NCBI GenBank assembly: GCA_009823395.1
Contig: CM020510.1
Location: 10,164,773-10,228,772 of the forward strand
Direction of reading: 5' to 3'
DNA from: Thamnaconus septentrionalis
Lineage: Eukaryota > Chordata > Actinopteri > Tetraodontiformes > Monacanthidae
DNA length: 64,000 bases
Below are positions 48,452 to 61,305 of this stretch, one piece after another. Position 1 is the stretch's first letter. Each line of letters begins with the position of its first letter. The translations under genes were made by a program, and so were the position numbers. The notes under the pieces are model-generated. The model did no database searches. It had not been told where the DNA came from and was given only the letters and a program-made list of their open reading frames with translations.

Positions 48452-49938
48452 TTTATAATTTGCGGCCACCGGTGGCTGTACAACACCGAGGCAGGTGGAG
48501 GAAGATTTAGTGAGAGGGGCGGAGCCGGATGGGCGGGGCCTCTGTCCGGCTCCGTCTCACTCACACGGCCGATCGTCGATCGCATCGATTACCCGTGGAC
48601 GGCGGGAAGGGGCAGGAAGTGAACGCGTCCTCCTCACTCAAAACTGGCCGTGTCAGTTTGCCCGGCATGGGGCCGCCGGCCGGCCGCTCGCCTCCGCCAT
48701 GTGACCTTGCCGTTGACGTCTGCTGGCGAGGAGCGCGGCGCCAGGAACTCTGCTGCTAATTAATTCACCGGCGTCTGCTTTGTTACGCTTTGTCAGCTCG
48801 CGCCTCGGTGATCACCTAATGCATTAATGCGCCGTGCTTAAAACCTCCCACCCCGGCCCCCGCCCACCCCCACACCCGGTCACACTGATGTATTTCTCAC
48901 CTTCTGGGCAACTTTAAGTTTAAAAAGGAAAGACGAAAAGAAAAAGGCCTCATTGTATTGGAGCAGACCACATTCCATGCAAACACCAGCGTCATTCACC
49001 TTCAGCTGTCAACATGCTTCCAAAGCCTCCAGTATTTACAGCCTCACCTGGAGGCTTCCTGCTGGAGGCTGAGGGTTCTGCCTCAGAGACCCGCTCTCCC
49101 AGGTGTCCGTATGAAGGAGTGAGGTAAAGGCCAGAGAGAGGTCACCCACCACCACCATCACCACCACCACCACCAACCTTTTGCTCTTGCCTCATCAGCA
49201 CAATCGATCCTGCGGTTGCTGTTGATGCGAGACTCCATCTTCTGGCGTTTTGTTTACTGCTGCGCAAAAATAAAGAAAGAGTCGTTTCACCCTGACAGAT
49301 CACCAGCGCCGCGCTTCAATTTTCCTTCACGAAATCAAGTCTATTAAAAAGTGTCAAATTTTGATTGAGAATAACTGCCAAGTGGCTGCTTTATTTAGAG
49401 TCAGACGGCAGTAGTGAGGCTTGAAAATAGCACAACAACAAATGTGCGCAATATGTTCACGTGTTGACATCAGTCACTGCTGCAGAGAAGGAAAATTGGC
49501 TGTCGTCACCAAGGGACTGTATTAGACAGCCCCTGATTTACTGTGTGTGTGTGCGTGTGTGTGGGCTTACGTGTGCACGTGTGCACACTTATGTCCGACT
49601 TCTCCGTGGCCATGGGCGAGCTTGCAGCTCTGCCGCAACAGCCGTAAAACCTGGTTTTATTGCCGCTGTGTAACCTCTCGCTATTGATCCTTGTTGTCAC
49701 ACACCCAACATTAACGGAGGGGCTCAGTTAAATACTGCTGCTAAAAGCTTTCTTTTTGCTGAGCGGCCATTCTGGCTCGTTACGCTCGCACCTCCACCGG
49801 GGGGGTAAATATTAGATAGAACATCGGCTCCGACGTCCAGGCATTCTTCATCGTCAGCTCCGCGGGGGTCGGCCTCTTTCTCCACCTAGTCTCTTAAAAA
49901 CTTTTTGCGCTCGTTCTTTTTTTGCCTCCGTCCCTCAG
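48327..49938 (+). other. tenm4: intron (1,612 bp)
   Basis: Non-coding. It holds a compound (GT)n(TA)n tract (48394-48449), CpG-rich sequence (about 48510-48740), a (CCA)n-like run (49148-49176) and a short (GT)n run (about 49541-49563). Confidence 0.8.
48394..48449. repeat. compound (GT)n(TA)n microsatellite
   Basis: About 6 GT units followed by about 22 TA units, uninterrupted. It lies 70 bp inside the intron. Confidence 0.96.
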
Positions 49939-50174
49939 ATCAAGTGCGGAACAGTTACTTCATCGGCCTGGATGGCTCGCTGCGACTGGTGTTGGCCAAC
50001 GGCATGGAGGTGTCCCTGCACACTGAACCCCACCTGCTGGCCGGCACCATCATCCCCACCGTCAGCAAGAGGAACGTGACCCTGGCCATCGACAACGGCC
50101 TCAACCTGGTGGAGTGGAGGCAGAGGAAGGAGCAGGCCCGCGGCCAGGTCACTGTGTACGGACGAAGGCTGAGG
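49939..50174 (+). CDS. tenm4: tenm4 exon: YD shell
   Basis: Exon of 236 nt, phase 1 in, phase 0 out, residues 1095-1173, acceptor CCTCAG and donor GTAAGC. It encodes [60 protein letters not shown] and a [16 protein letters not shown] ending. EPH(V/L)LAGT and EWR.RKEQ are teneurin constants; NVT is a potential glycosylation site. Confidence 0.96.
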
Positions 50175-50202
50175 GTAAGCAGCACCAAAAGACTTTGCTT
50201 GA

Positions 50203-50468
50203 AAGGTCCAGTGTGTAAAGCTAGCCTTGATTTATGATTTTTGTATTGGTAAAAGTCTAACATACTGCCCATAAATACATTTATAAAAGTGTATTTTTGC
50301 AGTGTGATAAAAGTAATTTGGTTTTCCTAGCCCTAGAACAGTTCTCACATTCATATGAATATACATAGAGCAAAGCTCTTAGTTAGCTGCCATCTTGCGT
50401 CGGCATTTTTTTGGGAAGCCCACCTGACTTAAATACCGGGCTGCCTTAAAGATTTTACACACTGGACC
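50203..50468 (-). mobile_element. interspersed MITE-like repeat, copy 3 (inverted, internally deleted)
   Basis: Bounded by terminal inverted repeats: AAGGTCCAGTGTGTAAAG at 50203 and TTTTACACACTGGACC ending at 50468 (15 of 16 aligned bases pair). Its reverse complement matches the 3' half of copy 2 almost throughout but lacks about 150 bp of the 5' half. It starts about 30 bp after the donor of the preceding exon. Confidence 0.82.
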
Positions 50469-50470
50469 AA

Positions 50471-50640
50471 TAAAGGACTGGTGCGAAGTATTTAATAGCA
50501 TCTAGTGGTAAGAAAGCATATTGCAACCAATCTTATGCAACCACGATGAGTTTGATCAGACACATCTGAGCAGATCCTCCTTCGAGGCCACATGGTGGCT
50601 CAGCATGGACGCCCCCTGACTAGTGGGCGCTCTTTATTAT
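50471..50640 (+). mobile_element. interspersed MITE-like repeat, copy 4 (5' fragment)
   Basis: It begins TAAAGGACTGG and carries AGCATCTAGTGGTAAGAAAG and ATTGCAACCA, the 5' signature of the same family as copies 1-3, but in the opposite orientation to copy 3, which ends two bases before it. The right boundary is uncertain. Confidence 0.55.
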
Positions 50641-51725
50641 GTAACTGTAATTGCTTCTTTTCACCGACAAATTCAAACAAAACATTCGCTTATTTATAGT
50701 GTCTTGATGTAACTCAAACCATACATGAACATTCTATTCCATTTTATCCTTTTAAAAAAATGTACGCAGCGGGCCTGTAAGCACATATTTTAAAAAAAAA
50801 ATCGGAAAAAAAAAATCTGCCAACCTAAAAGCCAGTCTTGGGGATTTGAGGCTTCAGAATGAAGAATTCTCCTCTGAAAGGGATTGTTAAAGAAAACACT
50901 AATGCAAATGTAGCATATGCAATGATTTTTTAAATTATTTTTTTACTGGAAGCTTCCTCTGCTCGATTTAATTTGAAAGCCAATCCAACCCTCAGGGACG
51001 GGCCCATGTGTTTGCAGTTTTCCTTTTTTGTTTTCCTCTCCACGCGAGGAAATATTCTGTGGGTGGACATAATGCACAAATGTGCACGTCGATTCAAATT
51101 AACTCAAAGCCAATCACGCGCCACCGAGAGAAATTATACTCTCCTTGAACTGGGAGTCATCACTTTCTTATTCTCTTGTTTTATTGTAATTATGAATCCA
51201 TTTAGAGACGGGCAGAGGTAAGCAGAGGCCAATCGCGCCCCTGCAACACGCTGATAATTTGCTTGAGCGGAATTGATTGAAATCGAAGAATGAATTTCAG
51301 ATGCCTCGTGCGCCGCCTGTGACCTTTCAAACGGTGTGGCTCGCTCCTCTCTGACAGACCTTCGCTCTCCTCGCCGGCAGTCTGAGGTCAAGGTTAAAAG
51401 AAAAGGCTAAGAGGGAAAATAAAATGATGAAACGCAGCATCACATTCCACGTTGCAACACAATGCGGCCATTAACTCACATGCGCCGAGTCAGTGCACAA
51501 CAGCTTCGATTGTTTTTGACTTTATTTATTAATGTTTAATGGGCACAGCATATACCAGTGAACACTTAGTGGTCGATGTGTCAGATTTCCCCCCGGATGG
51601 AACCGTTTCCATCCTTTGTCCCTCTGGTTGTTGGATGTTAATTGCATATAATGATAGCTATTTCCTTCTTTTTCTCACTCACCTCCCACCCTCCCCTTCC
51701 TTTCTGTGCGATGGCCTGATGAGCT

Positions 51726-51777
51726 AAAAAAAAAAAAAAAAAAAAAACCTCTCAAAACAAAAACAAAAACAAAAATG
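51726..51777. repeat. poly-A run followed by (CAAAAA)n
   Basis: 22 consecutive A, then CTCTC and several CAAAAA units. It could be the tail of an old retroposed sequence, but no body was recognised upstream. Confidence 0.85.
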
Positions 51778-54700
51778 CTGGCAACGTTGGCAAATACGGA
51801 AAACAAATGCATTAGCTCAGTGTATTAGAACACACAAAGAGCCCACGGCACATATTAAAGCTGCTAGAAACTAGTGGTGTGTGTTGCAAATGCAGAACTG
51901 TGTGAAAAAACACACAGAAATAACCTGCAGCAGTTGTAAGGACTGGATGCGACAAAATGCGCTTATAATAAATAAAAATAATGGATATAATAAATTATTC
52001 GCAGTAATTAACAAAACACGTTGTGATAGCCATAATACAACACAAAGCATTTACAACATGAACAGATGTTTTCAGAACATTAACATGTTTGCAGTCTTGT
52101 TAATGAACTATACATTAAACTTCAGTCATGACAAGACTAATATATATTTACCTTCAAGTAAAGCTGGGCAATTCTTTATTTATTTGTGAATGTTCATGAC
52201 ACGATATGTGGAAATTTTTCCAGATTTATGAATGAACGGCATTCTCTGTTTTGGCTGCCCTTCCGTCATGTTATGGTGATTTTCCAGCGTTGTGCAATTT
52301 TTGCAAGCAGTTGTCGTGACGCCTAATCATCACACGTGCCGCAGGCAACTTTTTGGGTGTTACATGTCATCACATTGGATCACATGTTGTAATGTAATCA
52401 GACAGACATGCCGTCAGAGGCGAGCATCCCATGCGCCGCTGGGTATTTATGTACTCAATGATATACGATTTCCCAGAGGTGTGAAATTGCAAGTGGTTTC
52501 TTGGAACTGCTGTGCAGATTTGTGGGTGGATTAGCCGCATTTTTGGAAGCACATACTACAGTCTTGCCACCAGCACCTGTAACAGCTTGCTTGCAACATC
52601 TCTTTATGGCGCCTGAGGTGTGCCGTTAATGTTTGCAAAACTGGCTAATTAATACGAAGTGCTGTGCATACTGATTATTTTAGTATCTTTGGTTTTCGTT
52701 TCTCTCTTTTTTTTCAGTCTGTGAATCCCTTCTGAATATTGGAGGAAGATGGCTGAAAAAAATGGCCTCAGATTTATTTATTTTTTTACATAAATGAAAT
52801 ATGTGGGTGTTAAATTAAAATTAAATAGCAGATGGAAAATGTCCTCAATCTCACAGGAAGGGGAGGCACATCTTAAAATGTGATTGGAGGAATTGCCTAA
52901 GGAACTAATTACATTTGTTATTATATCCATACAAGTCACTGCCTGTGGCTGCTATGCAATACAGTGTTTACAAAAGCCCACAGTCCCGGGATTTGTATTT
53001 ATTTATTTAGTGTTCAATCTTATAATGAGAAACTTGCATTTGGTTCTTTGGAAGACTACTATTTCGACATATTAACTAATCTCTCGAGCTCTACAGCCAT
53101 TGTCTGGTCAGAACAGCCCCCTTTGTCCTCTTTATTTGTAGAGGAACCTAAAGCGGCTGTTGAATCCATTGAAAGACTAATTGAAAATACTATCTGTTGG
53201 TCTAGATGGGTGATTTTCAAATTTCAACAATCCAGCTGCCACACACACACTCAGACACAGTGACACAGGAAGTCGCCAGGTGCTGTCCCTCGGTCGTAAG
53301 ACATCTAGAAAGACGAGCTGCTGTCATCAGCTTTTTGGAGGATAAAAAAAAACAAAAAAAAAAACATCCCAATTGATTTGCCTGCACGTTGTTTACTGTC
53401 GGCTTGGAAAGGCAAATAACAACTTTGGTTAAGTTGTCCTCCTCATTGTCTGGGAGGCGACACCGCTAATGGGGAGGTGCCACTTCGTCTGTCGCTGGCT
53501 GTTCATTTAATGGCCCTGTCATGCCTCTGGAAGTGAAAGCTCCTAATGTATGTTACAGACATTGGCCTCAGGGGCGATATAGGAAATGGGAGCAGCCTAA
53601 TGGCAAGAACAGAGGGGATGAACGGAGCTGGAATCATTGAGCGACCTTGAGAGGCATGTCAAGTGATATTACGTGGGTGGCTGGATGAGTGTGAGGCGGC
53701 GTGGTGGGGTTGGAGGGTGGGTGGGTGGCAGGGGGTGGAGTGGGGGTGGAATACAGAGCGAGGGGATGCATGAGAAAGCAAACTGCGCGGCTCTCGTTTC
53801 ACGCATCTTTTTATGCCAACGACAATGACATGGAGGGAGGGGGGAGCAAGAGGTTTGTCTCATTCCAGCTTTTGTTTCCCTGCTTTTGTCGACTGTACTG
53901 CAGATGCAAGTGGGGGATGAGGCGCATGTGTTGGCTGCATTGTGTTTCGTTGTTGTCGAGGCCATACGGGTCGCCCACTGGTCTCCGTCCGCAGTGACAC
54001 GCACGACTTTGGCGCGGCCCTTCCCACCCACACATTGCGTTCATGATTTATGTTGCTCAGATGCATGGAGCTGATTTTTTTTTTTATCTCCTTCAAAGGC
54101 TCCACTTACTACAGGAGGGAAACTCTCCATCAATCTTTGCAAACGCTGAACAAAGTCTGAAAGATACTAAAGACACAATATCTTTCACATGCTAGCACCC
54201 AAAAAAGATTAAAGAAAACAAACTTGATACATATAGTGAAATGAATCATTGGAATTGAGTCAAAGCATTCTGTTTTTTGAGAACTGGCAAACTGAGGTTG
54301 TAATTTGTCACAAATTGGATTGTTTCCTCTTGAGTAGGTTTCCATCATAATTGAGTCTTGAAATCTTGCCTGTGCAATTCTGTTTTTATTTCGACCCCGG
54401 AAAGAGTTTGGCAAAGCAAAAGCAAGCTTGAATCTACAATCGCATGGCAAACAAAACACAATGTCCCCAACCCTAATTTCAGCCTTAACCCTAACCCTAA
54501 TGCCATGCAAGTCTATGGGGGTCAAAAGTCAACTTTGTCCTAGAGACATGGGACCACTTGCTTTTTCACCAGGAGCCCCCCAGACACAGCCACGCCAAAT
54601 TTGGGGCCTCTAGCGCATGAGGAACTCTGAAACCCTAACCTTATTTTATAGATAAGATTCTTAATTAGTGATATTCTTTCACGTGGAAGAAAACACTGGA

Positions 54701-56262
54701 AATGCAGTTAGGTGAGTGTGTTAGCGCCATCTTGACATGTAGGTGCCCATGACATCATCAGCTCATTAACCCAACTAATCCACACAACTTTGGCGAGTCT
54801 ACATTAGCATAACACTTGTGTAACCTGGTAACAACACATCTATTCAAATTTACCTTGCAATAATATTCAGAGTGGCATGCTGGTCAAAGTGATATGTAGT
54901 AGTTGCAGCTAAAGTGTGCGGTTTGGCCAGAAGTTTTGCAGATCGACTGAAAGCGAAGGAACCACACTCGTAAGCTTGGCTACTTTGGTCAACATCAAAT
55001 TTAACTGTGGGGTTGATTCATGGGTTAATGAGTTTCTGTACCCAGGTAGCACTGACTGATGCAATTTGAAAGACTCATGCTCCGCATCAGAAGATTCATG
55101 ATCTGTTCTGTGGTCCAGATTTCTCATTATTAATTCGCAATTACGCTGGAAAGTCACCTACTAATCATTTCTGGGGCTCCCATTGGTTATGTTGCTCATG
55201 GATCCGTTGTCTCACTATACAGCAGTCCTCTCAATTAGGTATTGAGGGACAATAATTGGTCCCGGTGTTACTTTAACGGGTGACTGACCTAAGCATGCTC
55301 CTCTCAATGTGAGATCGAAAAAGGGAGGTTTCACAACAATTCCCCCATGACTTGCTTGGTGGCGATGCTTGGAAGGCAGCCAGAAGCTTTGGGAGCCTTA
55401 CCGAGATTTTTACCGAGCATAATAGCACTTTGGACACAAATAAGAAATTAAAAGAAAAATAAAATGATGGGGGGTTTAATTAAAACCTGAAGACCTTCAC
55501 AATAAAATAATCCCAAATCTTCCTCCTGGTGTTTAGAGAAAAAGAAGAAGTCTACAACTCGCTACTCCTATTTGGCTTCAGCCCCTGCAGCCTATTTTAC
55601 AAAAATTTAATTTTGGCAGGGACACAGGGGCTAACTAAGACATACCTGGCAGTGAGTTTTAGCTTTGTAATGACCTGAAAAGTGGCCGTAAGCAGGACAT
55701 TCTTCAGAGCGTTGTCTCCCTGTTTTGATCAAAGTCACCGGTCACAATGTGCACCAGTGTGTTTTCAAAGACAGTGAAAAGAACCATTTCACACATTGTT
55801 CAGGGGGGTACAGAGGAGAGTAATTTATGAGTTTTCGCCTTCTTCAGCAGGTAAAGGTAAATGAATAAATAAAACACCAGGCCTAGTCATCAGGTAGTTC
55901 TTTTCACTCAGATTTGGAAATGAGCCGAAAGATCAGACTAATGTTTCTTGCATGAATAGGCCCACTCCCACTAGGACTTGACTGTGTTTTTTCGCAAACA
56001 AAGAAATATGGTAATTCTAACAATTACATCAGTTCAATAGCTCCTGCAGTCCTGAGATACAGCCCCTTTGTTCTAATTAAAAGCTTTGAAAGAAGAATAT
56101 AAAATAATCACTGTGTGATTAAAGCTTCTCTCATAACTTTCCACCTCAGAAGAGCAGCGTGCTAATTTCTCCCCATCATTAACTTCAGACATTCCTGTTC
56201 CCTTTTTTTTGTGGATCCATTAGAACTATGCGTTCTTAACACCTTCCTGTTTCCTCTTGTAG

Positions 56263-56559
56263 GTTCACAACAGAAACCTGCTGTCTCTGGATTTTGATCG
56301 AATCACCCGCACAGAAAAGGTTTACGACGACCACAGGAAGTTTACGCTACGGATCCATTACGACCACGCCGGGCGACCCACTCTGTGGGCGCCGAGCAGT
56401 CGCCTCAATGGAGTGAACGTCACTTATTCTTCCGGAGGCCACGTGGCAGGTATCCAGAGAGGTACCATGTCTGTGCGCATGGAGTATGACCAGAATGGCA
56501 GGATCATCTCACAGATATTTGCCGATGGCAAATCTTGGAGCTACACTTACCTCGAGAAG
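56263..56559 (+). CDS. tenm4: tenm4 exon: YD shell
   Basis: Exon of 297 nt, phase 0 to phase 0, residues 1174-1272, acceptor TTGTAG and donor GTACGA. It encodes [60 protein letters not shown] and [20 protein letters not shown] with SYTYLEK at the end. Two clear YD units are present. Being symmetric in phase, it could be skipped without a frameshift, though nothing suggests that it is. Third positions are much less G/C-biased than in the next exon. Confidence 0.96.
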
Positions 56560-57201
56560 GTACGAAGAGTTGAAGTTGCGTTACTTCTGGTCTGCAACTC
56601 TCCTCACTGCGAATTTTTCACTCAATTTGCAAGTGGATTTTTTTGAGCGCGGGCAGCAGTGGCTGCGCTGCACTAGCAGACGCATCGGGAGAAATATAAT
56701 TAAAACCTGCCCTGTGCACCGCAGATGCTAGACTCTGTTAGATGGCCTGACAGTAGAGCTCAACTTGAAACAGCTCTAATGAGAACAACAGAGTGAATTG
56801 TCACTTTCTGCCCACTAATTGAAGGCACAGTCGTTCAGACAGAGGTGCAAAGCTGCAGCTCTCTGGCCCAGATATGTAATATGAAAATAGCAGCCAGTCA
56901 CCTTGTTAATGGCCTATTGTCAGTTTTTCGAAAACTCTCAGCTACCTAAAGTTTGTTGTGAATACCTCAGAACTTATTTTCAGAAGTACTTGTGCAGTAA
57001 GGCCAGGGAGGCAAAGTTATTGTTGTGCATACAGTAGCAGTATTCAATCTTCATATAGGTATTGATGGTTGGAAATTCTTTATTTGGATTAGCCCCTTGA
57101 GATGCATCATCTTGTTTTCAAGGGGGGTCCATTGATGTACATCAGCAGTATGCTGACAGGTCTTAACGGTACGTTCCACCTTGCGCCCACTCTCGTTCCA
57201 G
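56560..57201 (+). other. tenm4: intron (642 bp)
   Basis: Non-coding, mixed composition, with no repeat of note. The acceptor is CGTTCCAG. Confidence 0.85.
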
Positions 57202-58816
57202 TCCATGGTACTGCTGCTGTCCAGCCAGAGGCAGTACATCTTTGAGTTCGACAAGAACGACCGACTCTCCTCGGTGACCATGCCCAACGTGGCCCGGCAG
57301 ACCCTGGAGACGGCCCGCTCCATCGGCTACTACCGCAACACCTACCGGCCGCCCGAGGGCAACGCCTCGGTGCTGCAGGACTACAGCGAGGACGGCCAGT
57401 TGCTGCAGACCACGTATCTGGGCACGGGCCGCAGGGTCATCTACAAGTACGGCAAGATCGGCAAGCTGCTGGAGGTCCTCTACGATACCACACGCGTGGG
57501 TTTCGCCTACGACGAGGTCGCCGGCATGCTGAAGACGGTCAACCTGCAGAGCGAGGGCTTCACCTGCACCATCCGCTACCGGCAGATCGGCCCGCTCATC
57601 GACCGGCAGATTTTCCGCTTCAGCGAGGATGGCATGGTCAACGCCAGGTTCGACTACGTGTACGACAACAGCTTCCGCGTCACCAGCATGCAGGCGGTGA
57701 TCAACGAGACGCCGCTGCCCATCGACCTGTACCGCTACGACGACGTGTCGGGCAAGACGGAGCAGTTTGGCAAATTCGGCGTCATCTACTACGACATCAA
57801 CCAGATCATCACCACGGCGGTGATGACCCACACCAAGCACTTTGACGCCTACGGCCGCGTGAAGGAGGTCCAGTACGAGATCTTCCGCTCGCTCATGTAC
57901 TGGATGATGGTGCAGTACGACAACATGGGCCGGGTGGTGGCCAAGGAGCTCAAGGTGGGGGCCTACGCCAACACCACCCGCTACACCTACGAGTATGATG
58001 CCGACGGCCAGCTGCAGGTGGTCTCGGTCAACGACAAGCCGCTGTGGCGCTACAGCTACGACCTCAACGGCAACCTGCACCTCCTCAGCCCAGGGAACAG
58101 TGCCCGGCTGACACCCCTGCGCTACGACATCAGGGACCGCATCACCCGCTTGGGCGACGTGCAGTACCGCATGGACGAGGATGGGTTCCTCAAGCAGCGG
58201 GGGAACGACTACTTTGACTACAACTCGGCGGGCCTGCTCGTGAAGGTGTACAACAGAGTCACCGGCTGGAGCATCGAGTACCGATACGATGGCCTGGGCA
58301 GGAGGGTCTCCAGCCGCAACAGCGTCGGCCACCACCTGCAGTTCTTCTACGCCGACCTGTCCAGCCCGACGCGGGTCACCCACATGTACAACCACTCCAG
58401 CTCGGAGATCACGTCACTCTACTACGACCTGCAGGGCCACCTGTTTGCCATGGAGCTGAGCAGCGGCGACGAGTTCTACGTGGCCTGCGACAACATCGGC
58501 ACGCCGCTGGCCGTGTACAGCGGCTCGGGAATCATGATCAAGCAGGTGCTGCACACCGCCTTCGGGGAGGTCTACCTTGACACCAACCCCAGCCTGCAGC
58601 TGATCATCGGCTACCAGGGGGGCCTGTACGAGCCCCTGAGCAGGCTGGTGCACATGGGCCGACGGGACTACGACGTGCTGGCCGGCCGCTGGACGACGCC
58701 CGACCACGACGTCTGGAAGCGGCTCAACAGCAACCACATCGTGCCCTTCAACCTGTACATGTTCAAGAACAACAACCCCCTCAGCAACAACGAGGAGATA
58801 AAGTGCTACATGACGG
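57202..58816 (+). CDS. tenm4: tenm4 exon: YD shell and Rhs-like core (largest exon)
   Basis: Exon of 1,615 nt, phase 0 in, phase 1 out, residues 1273-1811, acceptor TTCCAG and donor GTGAGT. It starts [20 protein letters not shown] and carries many YD units ([65 protein letters not shown]). It ends with the Rhs-associated core: [20 protein letters not shown], then [14 protein letters not shown]. In bacterial Rhs/TcC relatives that core seals the shell and precedes a toxin; in teneurins the chain continues as an internal linker and exits the shell. NAS, NTT and NHS are potential glycosylation sites. G/C-ending codons dominate. Confidence 0.97.
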
Positions 58817-59207
58817 GTGAGTTGTGCCAAGTACGCTACACGATCTGTCTTTGCTTTTTGTTGCAGATTGAAAAAAGCTGTACAAAAGTAACATAGAACT
58901 CTAACATAGAAGTGTTCTTTCAGAGTTCAGCGTCTGAGCTTTAGTGACATCTATTAGTACCATAGTGTGGATGGAACAAAATAAATACCATTTCATTAAT
59001 GTTGAATAGCAAGTGTCCACAATGCCAGCGCTCCAGTTCAATAGGAAGCACTCAGTGCTGTTTCCATGTCCACCCTGGTCTTTTTTTTTTTTATATATAT
59101 ATATTTTTTTTTCTAACAAGAAGTCGCAAATGGAAGAACAGATGCTGCCAAAATTAAATTGAAAAGCAAAGGAAGGCTTTCAAGGGCTTACGCACTAAGA
59201 CTGTGCA

Positions 59208-59220
59208 CGTGTGTCTGTGT

Positions 59221-59259
<39 letters not shown>
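59208..59259. repeat. (GT)n microsatellite
   Basis: GT tract of about 26 units with two GTCT interruptions near its start. Confidence 0.95.
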
Positions 59260-59261
<2 letters not shown>

Positions 59262-60654
59262 CCCACTGGGTATCTTTTTGAAAGTGCTCAAAGGGAACAA
59301 CGCTGCTCCCCCTCTGCAGCTGGACGCCCCCAGAAATATCACATAGGTTTTGTGAATGCTTTGTGGCGGGGTCGAGGTAAATGGCGCTGAAAGCGCCCCA
59401 GTGGAGGAGGACAAACACAATGGAGCCACAGAAACCTTAGCCAGACCGGCCTGTATCAGCCTCTCTGGCAGGAAGAAGTACCATATCTGGTGAATAAGCT
59501 CCGACCCTGTTGCTTCCACACGCTGCCTTCACCAGATCTCCCTCGCAAATCATGGAGTGAGATGCTGACACGGCGTGTCGGCCTTATATTTACTCCATGA
59601 AACACATGTTGTGTATGAATTGAATTCTCGCCCTAATCCTTATTTACAATGGAGTGAAAAAATATTCCCATTTTGTGGAGGCTAAGCCTCTCTGGCTTTT
59701 GTTCCCAAAGCCATTTAGCCGGCTGCTGGGGAGAACAGTTTTCAGCTTCACGGTCCACCGTGAGGGGCCGACTGTCACTTGAATGCTAAGCAGACTCTTA
59801 GATATAGTGTAGTGGCTCTGCCTTGATTGTGATTGATGGCTCTGACATTTCCCTTCCTTTCACTGAATTACCCGGGTCCTTTCATTGTCCTTAAACAAAT
59901 CCCTTCTTCTCTTTTTTCCTAAAAAAAAAGAGCTTTGTCAGGTGCCACAAAGTCTCCCCCCTCCCACCCAAAGTGTCAATGCGCTGATTGAATTATGCAT
60001 ATCAAACACACTGAAAGAGGCAGGACACAAATGGCTGAGACGGAACAGCCTTTGCTAACAGTCAAGTCTGCCGCCTTCTCTGTGATATTCATAATTAATG
60101 ACAGCTTATCACAGGGGGATGGCGGCAGGCCCTATAACCACCATAAGACGAATCGCATTATCATGATTTCATGGATCTGAATCCCAAATATGCACTTTTC
60201 CTTCTTTTTTTTCCTTACCCCCCCAGCATCTCATTAGCAGAAATATATTATGGAGGAACCCGCTGAGTCTCGAGAAATACCCAGCCTTGACATCTCGGCT
60301 CCTTTGAAATGACACGAGATTACAGCGTATAATTATCTCCGCTGCAGACGCTCTCACGTGTCGCCGGGGAGATCTGGGACCCAGCTGTGTGCCATTAGTG
60401 TGGCACCTGCAGGGGTGGACCTAAATCGTTGACACCATCCAGTGGAGTGTTTACTATAGCCTGTCCACTTTCACAAACTAATCAAGCGGCTCTCTACGCG
60501 GCAGAGAGAGAGGAGGAAGGCACTTAACCGAAGAATGTCGACTGTTAAAAAGAGAACAGGAGAATGCCTGTTTTGTGTTTGTGTGTGTGTGTGTGTTTTT
60601 CTTTTTTTTTTTATGAAGATAACTGCACACTGCTTCTGAGCCATTGTCTCAGAA

Positions 60655-61305
60655 GCCTCGTTCAGACCGCCAGCCAAAATCCAATTTATAGCCCATCCAG
60701 ATTGAAACCAGATGGCTCTTTTGTAGTCTGAACAGTCACAAGTCACATGAAATCCGATTTTTGCAAAACGGATTGAAACCACCTTCGGGAGGTCGTTTGA
60801 AATGGCATTTGGACAGATGTTTCTCAATCTGAACAGCTCCAAACTCACCGATCGGTTTTGACTGTCCGTGACGTCACTCTACGCGACGCAAGAGCCAATG
60901 CGCCAGAGGGCGCCATTCCAGGTGTGGAACTGTAACGTAATGGAGCGGACAGAAGAAGTAGAAAACAGCAGTCCCTGGACAGAGGAGGAAACTCATTGGC
61001 TCATCAGTCCATGGGGAGATACTGTAGCTCCATTCAAGCCAAGCTCCAGGGCATGTATGACGTCACACACTACACTTGCTGGACGACGCCTCCGCTCCAG
61101 CGTCGTTGCTACAGCAACCTATCAGATGGGTCAATAATGTGGGCCAGTCTGAACAGAGCCAAATCCCATTTGGACACTTGCTAAAACAGTGGTAAATGGT
61201 AAATGGACTGCACTTATATAGCGCTTTCAGTGTGGACAGTCAGTATAATCCGATTTGAGAAGGAATCTGATTGGACTCAGATTCGCCTGCAGTCTGAACG
61301 CAGCC
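60655..61305. mobile_element. MITE ending at the acceptor of the last exon
   Basis: About 650 bp with terminal inverted repeats: the left end GCCTCGTTCAGACCGCCAGCC pairs with the inverse of the right end, GGCTGCGTTCAGACTGCAGG. The TCTGAAC motif recurs several times inside, and ATCCGATTT-like units appear near both ends. Two perfect TGACGTCA palindromes lie at 60869-60876 and 61058-61065. A second small repeat (AAATGGACTGCACTTATATA and following, 61191-61230) looks nested within it. It has no transposase frame; the superfamily is not assigned. This type is one I associate with fish genomes. Confidence 0.8.

Larger units (their letters stand above)
50175..56262 (+). other. tenm4: intron (6,088 bp)
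   Basis: No exon seen. It holds two abutting copies of the MITE family (50203-50468 and about 50471-50640), a poly-A run (51726-51747) followed by (CAAAAA)n, GT/GG-rich sequence (about 53690-53750) and a small patch of CCCTAA units (54481-54500). The rest is AT-rich. Confidence 0.7.

Noticed and set aside
54481..54500. CCCTAA repeats as an interstitial telomere
   Set aside because: Only two perfect adjacent units in a loose CCTAA-rich sentence; too short to be more than chance or part of an old repeat.
57163..58395. 410-codon open frame on the minus strand
   Set aside because: It lies fully opposite the 1,615-nt tenm4 exon and arises from G/C-ending sense codons; the peptide is low-complexity V/H/L/D and has no family resemblance.
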